Source: Novosphingobium sp. NDB2Meth1
Lineage (GTDB): Bacteria; Pseudomonadota; Alphaproteobacteria; Sphingomonadales; Sphingomonadaceae
Direction of reading: 5' to 3'
Assembly (NCBI RefSeq): GCF_900117425.1
Contig: NZ_FPEH01000015.1
Span: 124,001 to 188,000 of the forward strand
Length of the DNA: 64,000 nt
The position numbers and the translations under genes were made by a program. This document shows positions 29,856 to 39,751 of this stretch, piece after piece; position 1 is the stretch's first letter; the number at the start of each line of letters is the position of its first letter. The notes beneath the pieces are model-generated. The model ran no database searches. It was not told where the DNA came from and worked only from the letters and a program-made list of their open reading frames with translations.

Positions 29856-32543
29856 TCAGGTCCGCAGCCGCTCGATGCCCTGCGCGAGAGCGACGTAGAG
29901 CTTGCCCATGTCGGACGACAGCAGCGTCACGCCCAGTGCGTGACCGTCTCGCGTCGAGAGCAGCTGGCGCAGCATCGCTTCGAAATCGTGAATATAGCGG
30001 TTCACGTGGCCGCGGAATTCGCCGTCGCTCTCGTAGTGCTGCTGCACCGCGCGGGCTTCGCCGGTTTCGAGCAGGCTGACCGCGCGGCGGGTGAAGATGC
30101 CGCGGTCACCGCGCAAGTACGAAGCCCAGGCGGTTTCGGAAACGTCCGCCGAGAGCACCTTGGCGATGTCGATGGCCGCGGAATTGAGCGATTCGGTGAT
30201 CAGCGCGGTGCGGCGCGCGAAATCGTTGTCGACTTGCTCCTCGGCGCGTTCGCGGGCGCGGGCAACGCGGTTCTCGAGGTTGCCTGCGAGTTCGTCCACC
30301 TTGGCGAGCTGGTCGCGCATCTGGATCGCGGTCTCACGGCTGGCGGCCGCAGCGCTGTCGATCGCTTCCTCAAGCCGGGCGACGAGTTCGGCGCCGCGTC
30401 CTTGCAGCACGCGCACGATGGCGCCCGAAAGCTGGCCGTCGATATCGCGCGAGAGCGCCTCGCTGTCCTCGCGCGCGGCGGCAAGGAGGGCGCGCAGTTC
30501 GCCGAGGCGCGCTTCCTGCTCGGCGGCCTGGGCAGTGAGCGTCTTCTGCATGCGCGCGGTATCGGCCATGGCTGCCTTGAGGCCGCTGCGCGTGCTTTCC
30601 ACGTCCTGCGCCAGCGCGTGGCTCGATTCGCCTGCTTCACCGAGTGCGGCGCGCATCTGCCCGACCCGGTCTTCGAACGCGGCGAGGCCGGCTTCGGCGC
30701 TGCCCAGCGCGGCGGGCAGCACGGTTCCGGCATGGTTACCGCCTGCCTGAATGAGCTCCAGCAGACGCACGGCCGAATCGGTCAGGGCGCCGATCTGCCC
30801 GTCCGTGCCGGTCAGCGCTTCTCGCATGTCCACGAGGTGCTGGGTGAGCGTGGCGAGGGCGCGGTCGATGGTCGCCGCGCTCGTGTCGCCCGCCTCGCCC
30901 GATGTCTTGAGCGTCGCGCTGAAGGCCGCAACCTTGGCGGCAATCGCATCGCACTGCTGGCCGAGCGCCCGGGCTTCCTCCAGCTGGCGCTGGCGCTGCG
31001 CTTCGACGGCGGTGTCGAGATCGGCAAGCTTGCGGGCCAGCGCCTCGGCGGCTTCGGCCCCGGCGGCAGCCATGGCAGCACGACGTTCGCGGATCGCGCT
31101 GTCCAGATCGGCAAGGCTCTGCGTCAGCGCGGCGCGCTGTTCGGCGGAAGCGACCTCGAGATTGGCACGGCGGGCGGCCAGCTGTTCGTCGAGCAGGCTC
31201 GCGTCCTCTGCAAGGCGGCGGGCAAGTTCGGCGGCATTGGCCTCGAACGCGGCGAGCCGGTCGCGCGAAGCGGAGATCAGTGCCTCGTGGTCGCTGCCGA
31301 TCGTTTCCACCGCATGGCGCAGCGCGACCAGCTGGGTCTCCGAACGTTCGGCAAACTGGCGCAGTGCGGTATCTTCCGCGCTGCTCAGCGATCGGCTGAA
31401 CGCGCCGCTCTCCGCCCGCATCGCGGCAAAGCGCGCGCCAAGGGCCGCGAGCGTATCCTCTTCGCTGCGAATGATCGCCTCGCGCTGGCTGGCGAGCTCC
31501 TCGTTCAGCGTCTCGGCGCGGGCGCGGATGGCGGCGAGGGCAGCGACTTCCTCGGCATCGAGCTTTTGGCGATGGGCCTGCGCACCTTCCTCCAGCGCGG
31601 CAAGGCGAGCCTCGCTATGCGCGGTGATGCGCGCCGCGCTCTCCTCGAAGGCGGCAAGCGCAGCGTCCACGCGCTCGCGCACAAGGTCGACCTGCCGCTC
31701 GCTGGCCTGACCGAACTCGTTCAGCCGCAGGAACCCGGCAACAAGGTCTTCCAGCTGGGCATGGGCGGTGCGCCCGGCGTTGGCGATGGTGTTCGTGACG
31801 TCCTTTGCGGAATTGGCGATCACCGGCAGCTGGCCGCGCAGCTTTTCCATGTTTTCAAGCGCATGGTCGGAAACTGTGGCGATCTGCTCGACCTGCGCGC
31901 CGTTGCCCGCGATCAGCGCCTGCAATTGCGCCGCGTTGCTGCTGATCCGCTCCACCGCGATGCGCCCCAGCGATTCGAGATCGCGGCCTTGCGCTGCCAG
32001 AAAATCGCGCGCGAGCGAGAGTTCGGTGTTCACCGCCGCGAGCCGCCGCTCAAGCTGCTGCGATTCGATGCGGAGCAGCTGCGCGGCATCGCCGAAGCGC
32101 GCGGCCTCGCGCCGACTGCCGCGCCGCACAAGGAGCAGCGCCACAAGCACCACCAGCACCGGGGTCGACCAGGCGGAAAGCAGTCCGGTCCACACGCCCA
32201 GCGGCTGCGCCTGTCGGAACATGGCGAGATTGCCTGTGATGAAAGCGCCGGTCCACGCTGCAATCAGCGCACCGCTTACGGCAAGACCGAGCCACTCGCG
32301 TTCGAGCTTGACCGCTTCGCCTTCGTCGTCGTCCCAAACTGCCATGCTGTCTTCCGGGGTCGGCGCGACCGGCCAGCCGCCGTCCGCCGTGTCTTCGCTC
32401 GCAGCCATCAACGCCGCGCCGCCATCAGCGTCTTCCACCAGCGCTTCGCCGGCAAGGCGCTTGCCCAGCCGCACGGCGGCCGCCTGCGTAGCATCGTCAT
32501 CCATGCCGCCTTCGATGGCGATGATCTTTCTTCCCCCGGCCAT
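29856..32543 (-). CDS. Large membrane-anchored coiled-coil protein, TipN-like
   Basis: About 895 residues: an acidic cytoplasmic N-terminus (about 1-75), two membrane helices (about 85-145: LAVSGALIAAWTGAFITG and VLVVLVALLLV), then some 650 residues of Ala/Glu/Arg-rich coiled coil and a conserved C-terminal block (about 785-890) with WASYLRGDRGIFTRRAVSLL, GHVNRYIHDFEAML and SSDMGKLYVALAQGIERLR. The topology and this C-terminal block resemble Caulobacter TipN, the new-pole landmark; that assignment is from memory of the family. Start at 32543 (MAGGRK) or 32504 (MDDDAT, better ribosome site). Divergent from the Hpt-like gene. Confidence 0.62.
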   Translation of the reverse strand: MAGGRKIIAIEGGMDDDATQAAAVRLGKRLAGEALVEDADGGAALMAASEDTADGGWPVAPTPEDSMAVWDDDEGEAVKLEREWLGLAVSGALIAAWTGAFITGNLAMFRQAQPLGVWTGLLSAWSTPVLVVLVALLLVRRGSRREAARFGDAAQLLRIESQQLERRLAAVNTELSLARDFLAAQGRDLESLGRIAVERISSNAAQLQALIAGNGAQVEQIATVSDHALENMEKLRGQLPVIANSAKDVTNTIANAGRTAHAQLEDLVAGFLRLNEFGQASERQVDLVRERVDAALAAFEESAARITAHSEARLAALEEGAQAHRQKLDAEEVAALAAIRARAETLNEELASQREAIIRSEEDTLAALGARFAAMRAESGAFSRSLSSAEDTALRQFAERSETQLVALRHAVETIGSDHEALISASRDRLAAFEANAAELARRLAEDASLLDEQLAARRANLEVASAEQRAALTQSLADLDSAIRERRAAMAAAGAEAAEALARKLADLDTAVEAQRQRQLEEARALGQQCDAIAAKVAAFSATLKTSGEAGDTSAATIDRALATLTQHLVDMREALTGTDGQIGALTDSAVRLLELIQAGGNHAGTVLPAALGSAEAGLAAFEDRVGQMRAALGEAGESSHALAQDVESTRSGLKAAMADTARMQKTLTAQAAEQEARLGELRALLAAAREDSEALSRDIDGQLSGAIVRVLQGRGAELVARLEEAIDSAAAASRETAIQMRDQLAKVDELAGNLENRVARARERAEEQVDNDFARRTALITESLNSAAIDIAKVLSADVSETAWASYLRGDRGIFTRRAVSLLETGEARAVQQHYESDGEFRGHVNRYIHDFEAMLRQLLSTRDGHALGVTLLSSDMGKLYVALAQGIERLRT

Positions 32544-32615
32544 GTCTAAGGCTTTAACACACTTGTGACCGCCGCTTAAAGCGTGGGTTAACTGAATGAC
32601 GATAATCCTGTGGCC

Positions 32616-32921
32616 ATGGCTTACCTTGGCGATGCGATCGATGCCCATCTGGCTGCGGCAACCGGCGACGATGCGGAGCTGTTCCGCGAGCTGCGGGCGG
32701 CGTTTGTCGAAGCTGCGCGCCGACAGCTCGATCTGCTGGGCCGCGCGCGCTGCGACGGGAACTGGGAAATGGCAGCGCTGCGCTTGAAAAGCCTCGCCGC
32801 GACATTTCATGCCGAGGAACTGATCGCGCTCGCCGACGAAGCGCTGCAGGGCGCACCAGGAGAGCCTGCTGTGCTGCGAAACATCGCGGCGGCGCTTGAT
32901 TCCATAGAACCAACCGACTGA
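32616..32921 (+). CDS. Hpt-like protein lacking the phosphoacceptor histidine
   Basis: A 101-residue four-helix Hpt-type protein (MAYLGDAIDAHLAAATGD start, ELFRELRAAFVEAARRQLDLL helix). Where Hpt domains read AHRLKG, this one reads ALRLKS, so the histidine is replaced by leucine; a His a few residues later (TFHAEEL) is out of register. It probably binds a receiver or kinase without carrying phosphate. GTG 32610 is an alternative start. Confidence 0.65.
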   Translation: MAYLGDAIDAHLAAATGDDAELFRELRAAFVEAARRQLDLLGRARCDGNWEMAALRLKSLAATFHAEELIALADEALQGAPGEPAVLRNIAAALDSIEPTD

Positions 32922-32998
32922 TTCGCCGCCGCACTTGGGCCACACCCTTGGCATCGCGGTCTTGCCGCCCTAGCATAGGGGAAAGGGAGGTCGCCGCC

Positions 32999-34243
32999 TT
33001 GCGGGTCGCATTGCTGTCGTTGATGGACGCCTTTCAGGGCGAGCCACAGGCCCTTCGCGGCCTGCTGTCGATTGGTGGCCGCTCGATCCTGCGCCATCAA
33101 CTCGGCCTTGCCATGGCGCTTGGCTGCGCGAGGGTGGTGGTCCTGGCGGAAACGCTGACCAATGATCTCGTGATGCTCCAACATGCGGCAGAGGCAGGCG
33201 GGGCGCGGTTTCACGTGATCGCGTCTGCGCGGGCGCTTGCACCGCTGGTCGCTGCCGAGGATGAACTGCTGGTACTGGGCGAAGGCCTGCTTGCCATGCC
33301 GGAAGACGCGCTGCGGTTGCTCGGTGATGGACCGGTGGTGCTCACGCTTCCGGTCGAGACCGGCCTGCCGCTCGGTTTCGAGCGCATCGATATCAATAGT
33401 GCCGGCGCGGGGGCGATGCTGCTGCCCGGCAAATTGATCGCAGCACTGAGCGATCTGCCCGGGGACTGGAACCCGGGCTCGGCTCTGCTGCGGATCGCTT
33501 CGCAAGCGCGGATTGTTCAGCGCGAATTGCCCGCAATGCTGCTCGATCAGGGCCGCTGGCGCCTGATCCGCGACGAGGGCGAGGCGCATCGGGCAGAGCC
33601 GGGCTGGGTGCGGCTGCACACGGCAAGTGCACAAGTCCGTTCGCCGGGATCGTGGCTGGCCGCCGGAGTGGTGCGCTCGCTTGGACCGGCGCTGCTCCAT
33701 GCGGGGACGCGGCCCTATGTCATCGCGCTTGGCGCAGTCATCACCGCGCTGCTGGGCACCGGCGCGGGGTGGTTCGGCTGGTGCGGCCCGGGCTTTGTTA
33801 TGCTGGCGCTGGCGTGGCTGGTGCAGCAGGTGGCCGGGTTGCTCGCGCGGGTCGAGCGGGATTCGCTGATCGGATCGTCCGGCGGCGCGCCGCTCGACCA
33901 GCTCGCCGACTGGGTGCTCGACGGGATGTTGATCACACTCTGTGCGTGGCGGACCGAGATTCCTGCGGTTGTCGGGGTTCCCTGGGGCATCGCCTGGTTT
34001 CCACCGGTCGTGCTGATCCTCCTGCTGCGCCTGCTCCAGCGCCTGCAGCCCGATGAAGCCTGGATCTGGTGGCTCAACGATCGCTTCGTCGTCGGGGCAA
34101 TGCTGGCGCTGGCGAGCATTCTGTTGCCATTCGATTTCGTGCTGCGGCTGCTCGTGGTGACGCTGATGGTCGCCGGACTGCTCCTTGCGGGGCGCGGCGA
34201 GGGGCCGGGCAGCACTCTGCCGAGCGGAGGGCGGCCCGCGTGA
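32999..34243 (+). CDS. Fused nucleotidyltransferase-like / CDP-alcohol phosphatidyltransferase-like membrane protein, apparently degenerate
   Basis: A 414-residue protein. The N-terminal half has the look of a sugar-1-phosphate nucleotidyltransferase (LLSIGGRSILRHQLGLAMALGCARVVVLA), without a clear GxGxR loop. The C-terminal half has five to six membrane helices and a CDP-alcohol phosphatidyltransferase-like motif: GLLAR, then GGAPLDQLAD matching GxxxDxxxD, but the first two aspartates of DxxDGxxAR are Gln and Ala (QQVAGLLAR). The layout recalls fused IPCT-DIPPS enzymes of inositol-phosphate synthesis. TTG 32999 is chosen for the AAAGGGAGG site 8 nt before it. Function not established. Confidence 0.55.
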   Translation: MRVALLSLMDAFQGEPQALRGLLSIGGRSILRHQLGLAMALGCARVVVLAETLTNDLVMLQHAAEAGGARFHVIASARALAPLVAAEDELLVLGEGLLAMPEDALRLLGDGPVVLTLPVETGLPLGFERIDINSAGAGAMLLPGKLIAALSDLPGDWNPGSALLRIASQARIVQRELPAMLLDQGRWRLIRDEGEAHRAEPGWVRLHTASAQVRSPGSWLAAGVVRSLGPALLHAGTRPYVIALGAVITALLGTGAGWFGWCGPGFVMLALAWLVQQVAGLLARVERDSLIGSSGGAPLDQLADWVLDGMLITLCAWRTEIPAVVGVPWGIAWFPPVVLILLLRLLQRLQPDEAWIWWLNDRFVVGAMLALASILLPFDFVLRLLVVTLMVAGLLLAGRGEGPGSTLPSGGRPA

Positions 34244-34294
34244 CGGCCAACCGCCTAACCCCGAATTAACCAGCCCGGGCCTAAGTTGGTGAGG

Positions 34295-35251
34295 ATGGCC
34301 ATCCCCGCATCTTCCGGCGCTCCGGCAAGCGCGATGTCTTCGCCGCTGGCGGACGACGTGGCTGCCGCGCGCGGTGCGGTGGCCCATGTCGTGCCGATCC
34401 TGCGCCATCTTCTGCGCAGCGACAACAACTCCATCTTCAGCGACGAGATCGTCGCGCGCGTGCGCGGCATGTTCGTCGATGTCGCGCGGCAGCTGGTGAT
34501 CGCGCTGGCCGAGGCGGCTGGCCATGCCGAACCGGAGGGATGGGCGCACGAGGCGGCGGAGGAGCTCGCCCATGTACTGGCGGAAAATCCGGCCTTCCTC
34601 GAGCATTTCCACACGCTCGCGCTCGAATGGCAATGGACTGTCAGACTGGAGCGCAGTCGCGGGGTCGATCCGGTGCTCCCGCCGCTCCTGCAGTCGCGCA
34701 TGGCCGATCCCGATGCGCAGGCGTCTGCCGGCGCGATGAACTTGCTCGCGGCTCAAGCGCGCTTCTGCCAGAGCCAGCGGCGCATGCAGCTGCCGCTGGG
34801 CGAACTGCCCGGCGATCTCGTGCACATTGCGCTCGTGACCCTGCGCGCTCATGTCGGCCTCGATGGTTCCGCCGAAGCTTATGCGCTCATTGCCGAACGC
34901 GGCGTCCGCGCGCGGATCGACGAGACGCGTTCGCGCCTCGCGCAGATGGGCCATGTGCTCGATGCCATGGGGGAAAAGGCAGCCGCCGCGCTTGAGGTGG
35001 ACAAGGCTGGAGTCGCGCTGTTTCTCACCGCGCTTGCGCGCGGCTCCGGGCTCAGCCGCGAGGCGGCGATCATGGCAACGGTCGAAGGCCAGCTGCCGCG
35101 TTTTGTGCTCGCGCTGCGGGCTTGCGGACTGGTACCTGCCGCGGTCACACAAGCGGCGCTGGTGTTCCATCCCGAAGCCAACTTGCCGCAGGGCTTTGCG
35201 GACATCACGCCCGCCAAGGCCGCCGCGCTGCTCGCGCAGGCCGGCGCATGA
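34295..35251 (+). CDS. Uncharacterised helical protein upstream of a histidine kinase
   Basis: About 318 residues, soluble, predicted mostly helical, Ala/Leu-rich, with no signal peptide or membrane helix and no motif I recognise. Segments that look conserved in character are RSDNNSIFSDEIVARVRGMF and ERGVRARIDETRSRLAQMG. It overlaps the following kinase gene by 4 nt (ATGA), so it probably acts with it. The start is unclear: ATG 34295 has GAGG directly against it; TTG 34286 and GTG 34289 are also possible. Confidence 0.7.
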   Translation: MAIPASSGAPASAMSSPLADDVAAARGAVAHVVPILRHLLRSDNNSIFSDEIVARVRGMFVDVARQLVIALAEAAGHAEPEGWAHEAAEELAHVLAENPAFLEHFHTLALEWQWTVRLERSRGVDPVLPPLLQSRMADPDAQASAGAMNLLAAQARFCQSQRRMQLPLGELPGDLVHIALVTLRAHVGLDGSAEAYALIAERGVRARIDETRSRLAQMGHVLDAMGEKAAAALEVDKAGVALFLTALARGSGLSREAAIMATVEGQLPRFVLALRACGLVPAAVTQAALVFHPEANLPQGFADITPAKAAALLAQAGA

Positions 35252-36657
35252 GCGCGCTGCGCGAACGGGGCGCGGCGCCGAGTACGCCCGGCGGCGGCCT
35301 GATCCGTGCCCGCACCGACGGCGGAGACCGGCTCATCGCGGCTGACGAACCGCTCGCTGGTCTGCAACTGCGCTGCGGCAGCGCGATCCCCGGCCTGATC
35401 GCGGTCCCGGCCCTGCTGGCGCTGGTCCGCCGCGTCCGCCGGACCGGCCAGGCTGCCTCGCGCATGATCCTCTCGGTTGATGAAGGGCACTTCGTCACCG
35501 CGCTCGCTTCGGTCACGCCGCATGGCGAGGGCACAGCAATCGAGCTCACGCATTGGCAGCGCGGAGAGGAAACCGCGACCGACTTGCCCGTGCCCGAAGC
35601 GCTGCTGCATCATGTCGCCGAAGCTGAGATCCTGCTGGACGACGAGCAACGCGTGATCGTCGCCGATGTCCGCGCGGCCGATCTCTCCGGACTGGCCGCA
35701 GCTCTCGAGGCTGGTCGGGGGCGCTTCTGGACCGATTTCGTGACCATCGACCGGGTGAGCGATCTGATGACGGCGCGGCAAGGGCCGCTCCACTGGCGCT
35801 TGCTCGATGATGCGCCGTTCACGGTCGAGGGCTCGAAGCGCGGCTGGCGCGCTCGGATCATCCCGCGCGGGCAGGGCGGTTTCTCGCTGCTTGCGATCCC
35901 CGATGTGATCGAGACTTTGCCCTCCAGCTCCGCAGCCAGCGACGAAAAGGCGGATGCGGCGAACGCGCAGCCCGGATGGAACCGCCTGCTGGGCCGAGAT
36001 CTCGCCCCCGCCCTGCGCCAGCCGATCACGCGGATCATCGCCAATGCCGAGACGATCCGCACGCGCCTCGCCGGACCGCTGGCAGAGGAATATGCCAGCT
36101 ATGCGCGCGATATCGCCGATGCTGGACGCCACCTGATGAGCCTGATCGAGGACCTTGCCGATCTCGAAGCGGTCGAGGCTCCCGGTTTCTCTCCGGCGCC
36201 CGACCACATCGATCTGGCCGATTGCGCCCGCCGCGCTGCCGGCATCCTTTCGGTCCGCGCGCAGGAGCGCGGGATCACGCTGGTAACGCCGGATGCCGCT
36301 GCGTGCGTACCCGCAATCGGCGAATTCCGCCGCGTATTGCAAGTGCTGCTCAATCTCGTCACCAATGCGATCCGCTACAGCCCGGAGGGTACGCGCGTAA
36401 CGCTCGAGACCGGCGAGGACGCGCGCTGTGCATGGATCGCAGTGCAGGACGAGGGCCAGGGCCTCGATGCCGAGCAAGCGGTTCGCGTGTTCGAGAAGTT
36501 CGAGCGGCTGGGCCGCAGCGGTGATGGCGGGACGGGCCTCGGCCTCTATATCTCGCGCCACCTCGCGCGGGCGATGGGCGGGGATCTCGTGGTCACCAGC
36601 GCCGCGGGCGAAGGCGCGCGCTTTGAACTGACCCTGCCGCCCGACCGGACGGCCTGA
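35248..36657 (+). CDS. Sensor histidine kinase-like protein lacking the phosphoacceptor histidine
   Basis: A 469-residue soluble protein. The ATPase domain is intact: N box (LLNLVTNAIRYSPEGT), G1 (QDEGQGLD), F box (VFEKFERLG), G2 (GGTGLGLYIS). In the dimerisation helix, where kinases read SHELRTPL, it reads APALRQPI: the LR-P register fits and the histidine is replaced by proline. The second helix (AGRHLMSLIEDLADLEAVE) is normal. Such proteins can act as allosteric partners, as DivL does in Caulobacter. Coupled by ATGA overlap to the unknown gene before it. Confidence 0.8.
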   Translation: MSALRERGAAPSTPGGGLIRARTDGGDRLIAADEPLAGLQLRCGSAIPGLIAVPALLALVRRVRRTGQAASRMILSVDEGHFVTALASVTPHGEGTAIELTHWQRGEETATDLPVPEALLHHVAEAEILLDDEQRVIVADVRAADLSGLAAALEAGRGRFWTDFVTIDRVSDLMTARQGPLHWRLLDDAPFTVEGSKRGWRARIIPRGQGGFSLLAIPDVIETLPSSSAASDEKADAANAQPGWNRLLGRDLAPALRQPITRIIANAETIRTRLAGPLAEEYASYARDIADAGRHLMSLIEDLADLEAVEAPGFSPAPDHIDLADCARRAAGILSVRAQERGITLVTPDAAACVPAIGEFRRVLQVLLNLVTNAIRYSPEGTRVTLETGEDARCAWIAVQDEGQGLDAEQAVRVFEKFERLGRSGDGGTGLGLYISRHLARAMGGDLVVTSAAGEGARFELTLPPDRTA

Positions 36658-36660
36658 AGC

Positions 36661-36852
36661 TCAGCCTCGGCGCTGCGCCAGAAACAGCAGCCCGGCGCCT
36701 ACCAGAGCCAAACCGCCGCCCCACAGAATCCAGATCTTCTGCTCCAGCATGAAGCTGGATGCCGGCCACATGATCAGGCCGGCGCCCTGGCCCATCCACA
36801 AGAGGCCCATGAGGAGCGCAAGCACGCCCAGGATACGCAGGATCAGGGTCAT
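36661..36852 (-). CDS. Small two-helix membrane protein
   Basis: 63 residues with two hydrophobic helices (ILRILGVLALLMGLLWMGQG and WILWGGGLALVGAGLLFLA) and a short basic tail. GAGGAGAGTGAC just before the ATG is a strong ribosome site, supporting a real gene. 30 nt after gltA, probably in its transcript. Function unknown. Confidence 0.75.
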   Translation of the reverse strand: MTLILRILGVLALLMGLLWMGQGAGLIMWPASSFMLEQKIWILWGGGLALVGAGLLFLAQRRG

Positions 36853-36882
36853 GTCACTCTCCTCACGATGTCTGCTCGCGCC

Positions 36883-38169
<1,287 letters not shown>

Positions 38170-38250
38170 GATCTACCCTCCTGTTCTGCTCATACTTCGG
38201 CGGCGCTGTGCCGGCCTGGTTGGGTTCGGGCCGGGGCCCGGAAAGTTACA

Positions 38251-39723
38251 TCACGTGGTCTGCGCAGCCTGGTCTTTGACCCGGGCGAGCGACTCGTCTC
38301 GTCCCAGAAGTACCAGTACGTCGAAAATGCCCGGCGAGGTAGTCGTGCCGGTCAGCGCGGCGCGCAGCGGCTGTGCCAGCTTGCCCAGCCCGAGCCCGCG
38401 TTCTTCCGCCATCGCCTTGAGGGAAGCTTCCAGCGCAGCGGCTGTCCATTCCTCGGCGACAAGCCGCTCAGCCATCGCGCCAAGCAGTGCACGCGCATCG
38501 TCCGTCAGCAGGCCCGCTGCCTTTTCGTCGAGCGCCAGTGGCCGCTGCGCAAACAGGAACCGCGCGCCGGCGGCCAGTTCCATGAGGTCCGCCGCGCGCA
38601 CTTTCAGCACCGGCATAGCGGTGGTGAGCAGCGCAAGGCCAGCTTCGTCCAGCCCTCCCAGCCGCTGCGCGACAAGCCCCGCCAGCCGCGCGTCATCGGC
38701 TTCGCGGATATAGTGCCCGTTGAAATTCTGCAGTTTCTTGAGATCGAAGCGCGCGGCGCCCTTGCCGACATCGCCGATCTCGAACCACTCGACCGCCTGC
38801 TCGCGGCTGATGATCTCGGCATCGCCGTGGCCCCAGCCGAGCCGGAGCAGGTAGTTGAACACGGCTTCGGGCAGCAGCCCCAGTTCGTCGCGATAGGCAT
38901 CGACGCCAAGCGCACCGTGGCGCTTGGAAAGCTTCGCCCCGTCCGCGCCGTGGATCAGCGGGATATGGGCATAGGCCGGGTCTTCCCAGCCCGAGCCTTC
39001 GACCGCCTGCATCGCGCGGATCACCACCAGCTGGCGGAAGGCGTTGTTGATATGGTCATCGCCGCGGATCACGTGGGTCACCCCCATGTCGTGATCGTCG
39101 ACCACAACCGCAAGCATGTAGGTCGGTGTGCCGTCCGAGCGCAGGATCACGTAGTCGTCGATCTCGACGTTCTGGACGGTGATCGGGCCTTGCACGAGAT
39201 CGTCGATCGTGGTCGCGCCGTCACGCGGCGCCTTGATGCGCACGACCCACGGCTGGCCTTCGGGCCATGTCGACGGATCGGCATCGCGCCATTCGCTTTC
39301 GATGCGGAACGGGCGGCGTTCGGCCTGCGCCGCGGCGCGGCGGGCGGCGAGTTCTTCCTGCGTCAGGTAGCAGCGATAGGCGTGCCCGGCCGCCAGCAGC
39401 TTATGCGCGATTTCCGCATGCCGATCAGACCGCGCGAACTGGAATACCGGTTCCTCGTCACCGCCGATGCCCAGCCAGTTGAGCCCGTCGAAGATCGCCT
39501 CGATCGCCGGCTCGGTCGACCGCGCGCGGTCGGTATCCTCGATGCGCAGCAGGTAGGTGCCGCCGTGATGGCGGGCGAACAGCCAGTTGAACAGCGCGGT
39601 GCGCGCGCCGCCGATATGCAGGTAACCGGTGGGGGAAGGCGCAAACCGCGTCACCACACCCTTGCGAACAGCGGCAGTCCCCGCGCCCGATCCTGCAGAA
39701 ACGGTGTCACTGGCGCTTGCCAT
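38251..39723 (-). CDS. gltX: Glutamate-tRNA ligase
   Basis: A 490-residue class I aminoacyl-tRNA synthetase charging tRNA-Glu. The HIGH motif reads [11 protein letters not shown] after [10 protein letters not shown], and the KMSKS motif reads KLSKRHGA. The anticodon-binding region follows. ATG 39723 has GGAAGGA upstream. It starts 1 nt from the first possible ATG of the divergent comEC. Confidence 0.97.
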   Translation of the reverse strand: MASASDTVSAGSGAGTAAVRKGVVTRFAPSPTGYLHIGGARTALFNWLFARHHGGTYLLRIEDTDRARSTEPAIEAIFDGLNWLGIGGDEEPVFQFARSDRHAEIAHKLLAAGHAYRCYLTQEELAARRAAAQAERRPFRIESEWRDADPSTWPEGQPWVVRIKAPRDGATTIDDLVQGPITVQNVEIDDYVILRSDGTPTYMLAVVVDDHDMGVTHVIRGDDHINNAFRQLVVIRAMQAVEGSGWEDPAYAHIPLIHGADGAKLSKRHGALGVDAYRDELGLLPEAVFNYLLRLGWGHGDAEIISREQAVEWFEIGDVGKGAARFDLKKLQNFNGHYIREADDARLAGLVAQRLGGLDEAGLALLTTAMPVLKVRAADLMELAAGARFLFAQRPLALDEKAAGLLTDDARALLGAMAERLVAEEWTAAALEASLKAMAEERGLGLGKLAQPLRAALTGTTTSPGIFDVLVLLGRDESLARVKDQAAQTT

Positions 39724-39751
39724 TATGGGCGCAATCCTTCCTAATCCGGCC

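Noticed and set aside
38200..38250. GC-rich inverted repeat between gltX and gltA considered as a terminator
   Set aside because: The stem (GGGCC/GGCCC) is short and imperfect and there is no T-tract on the minus strand.
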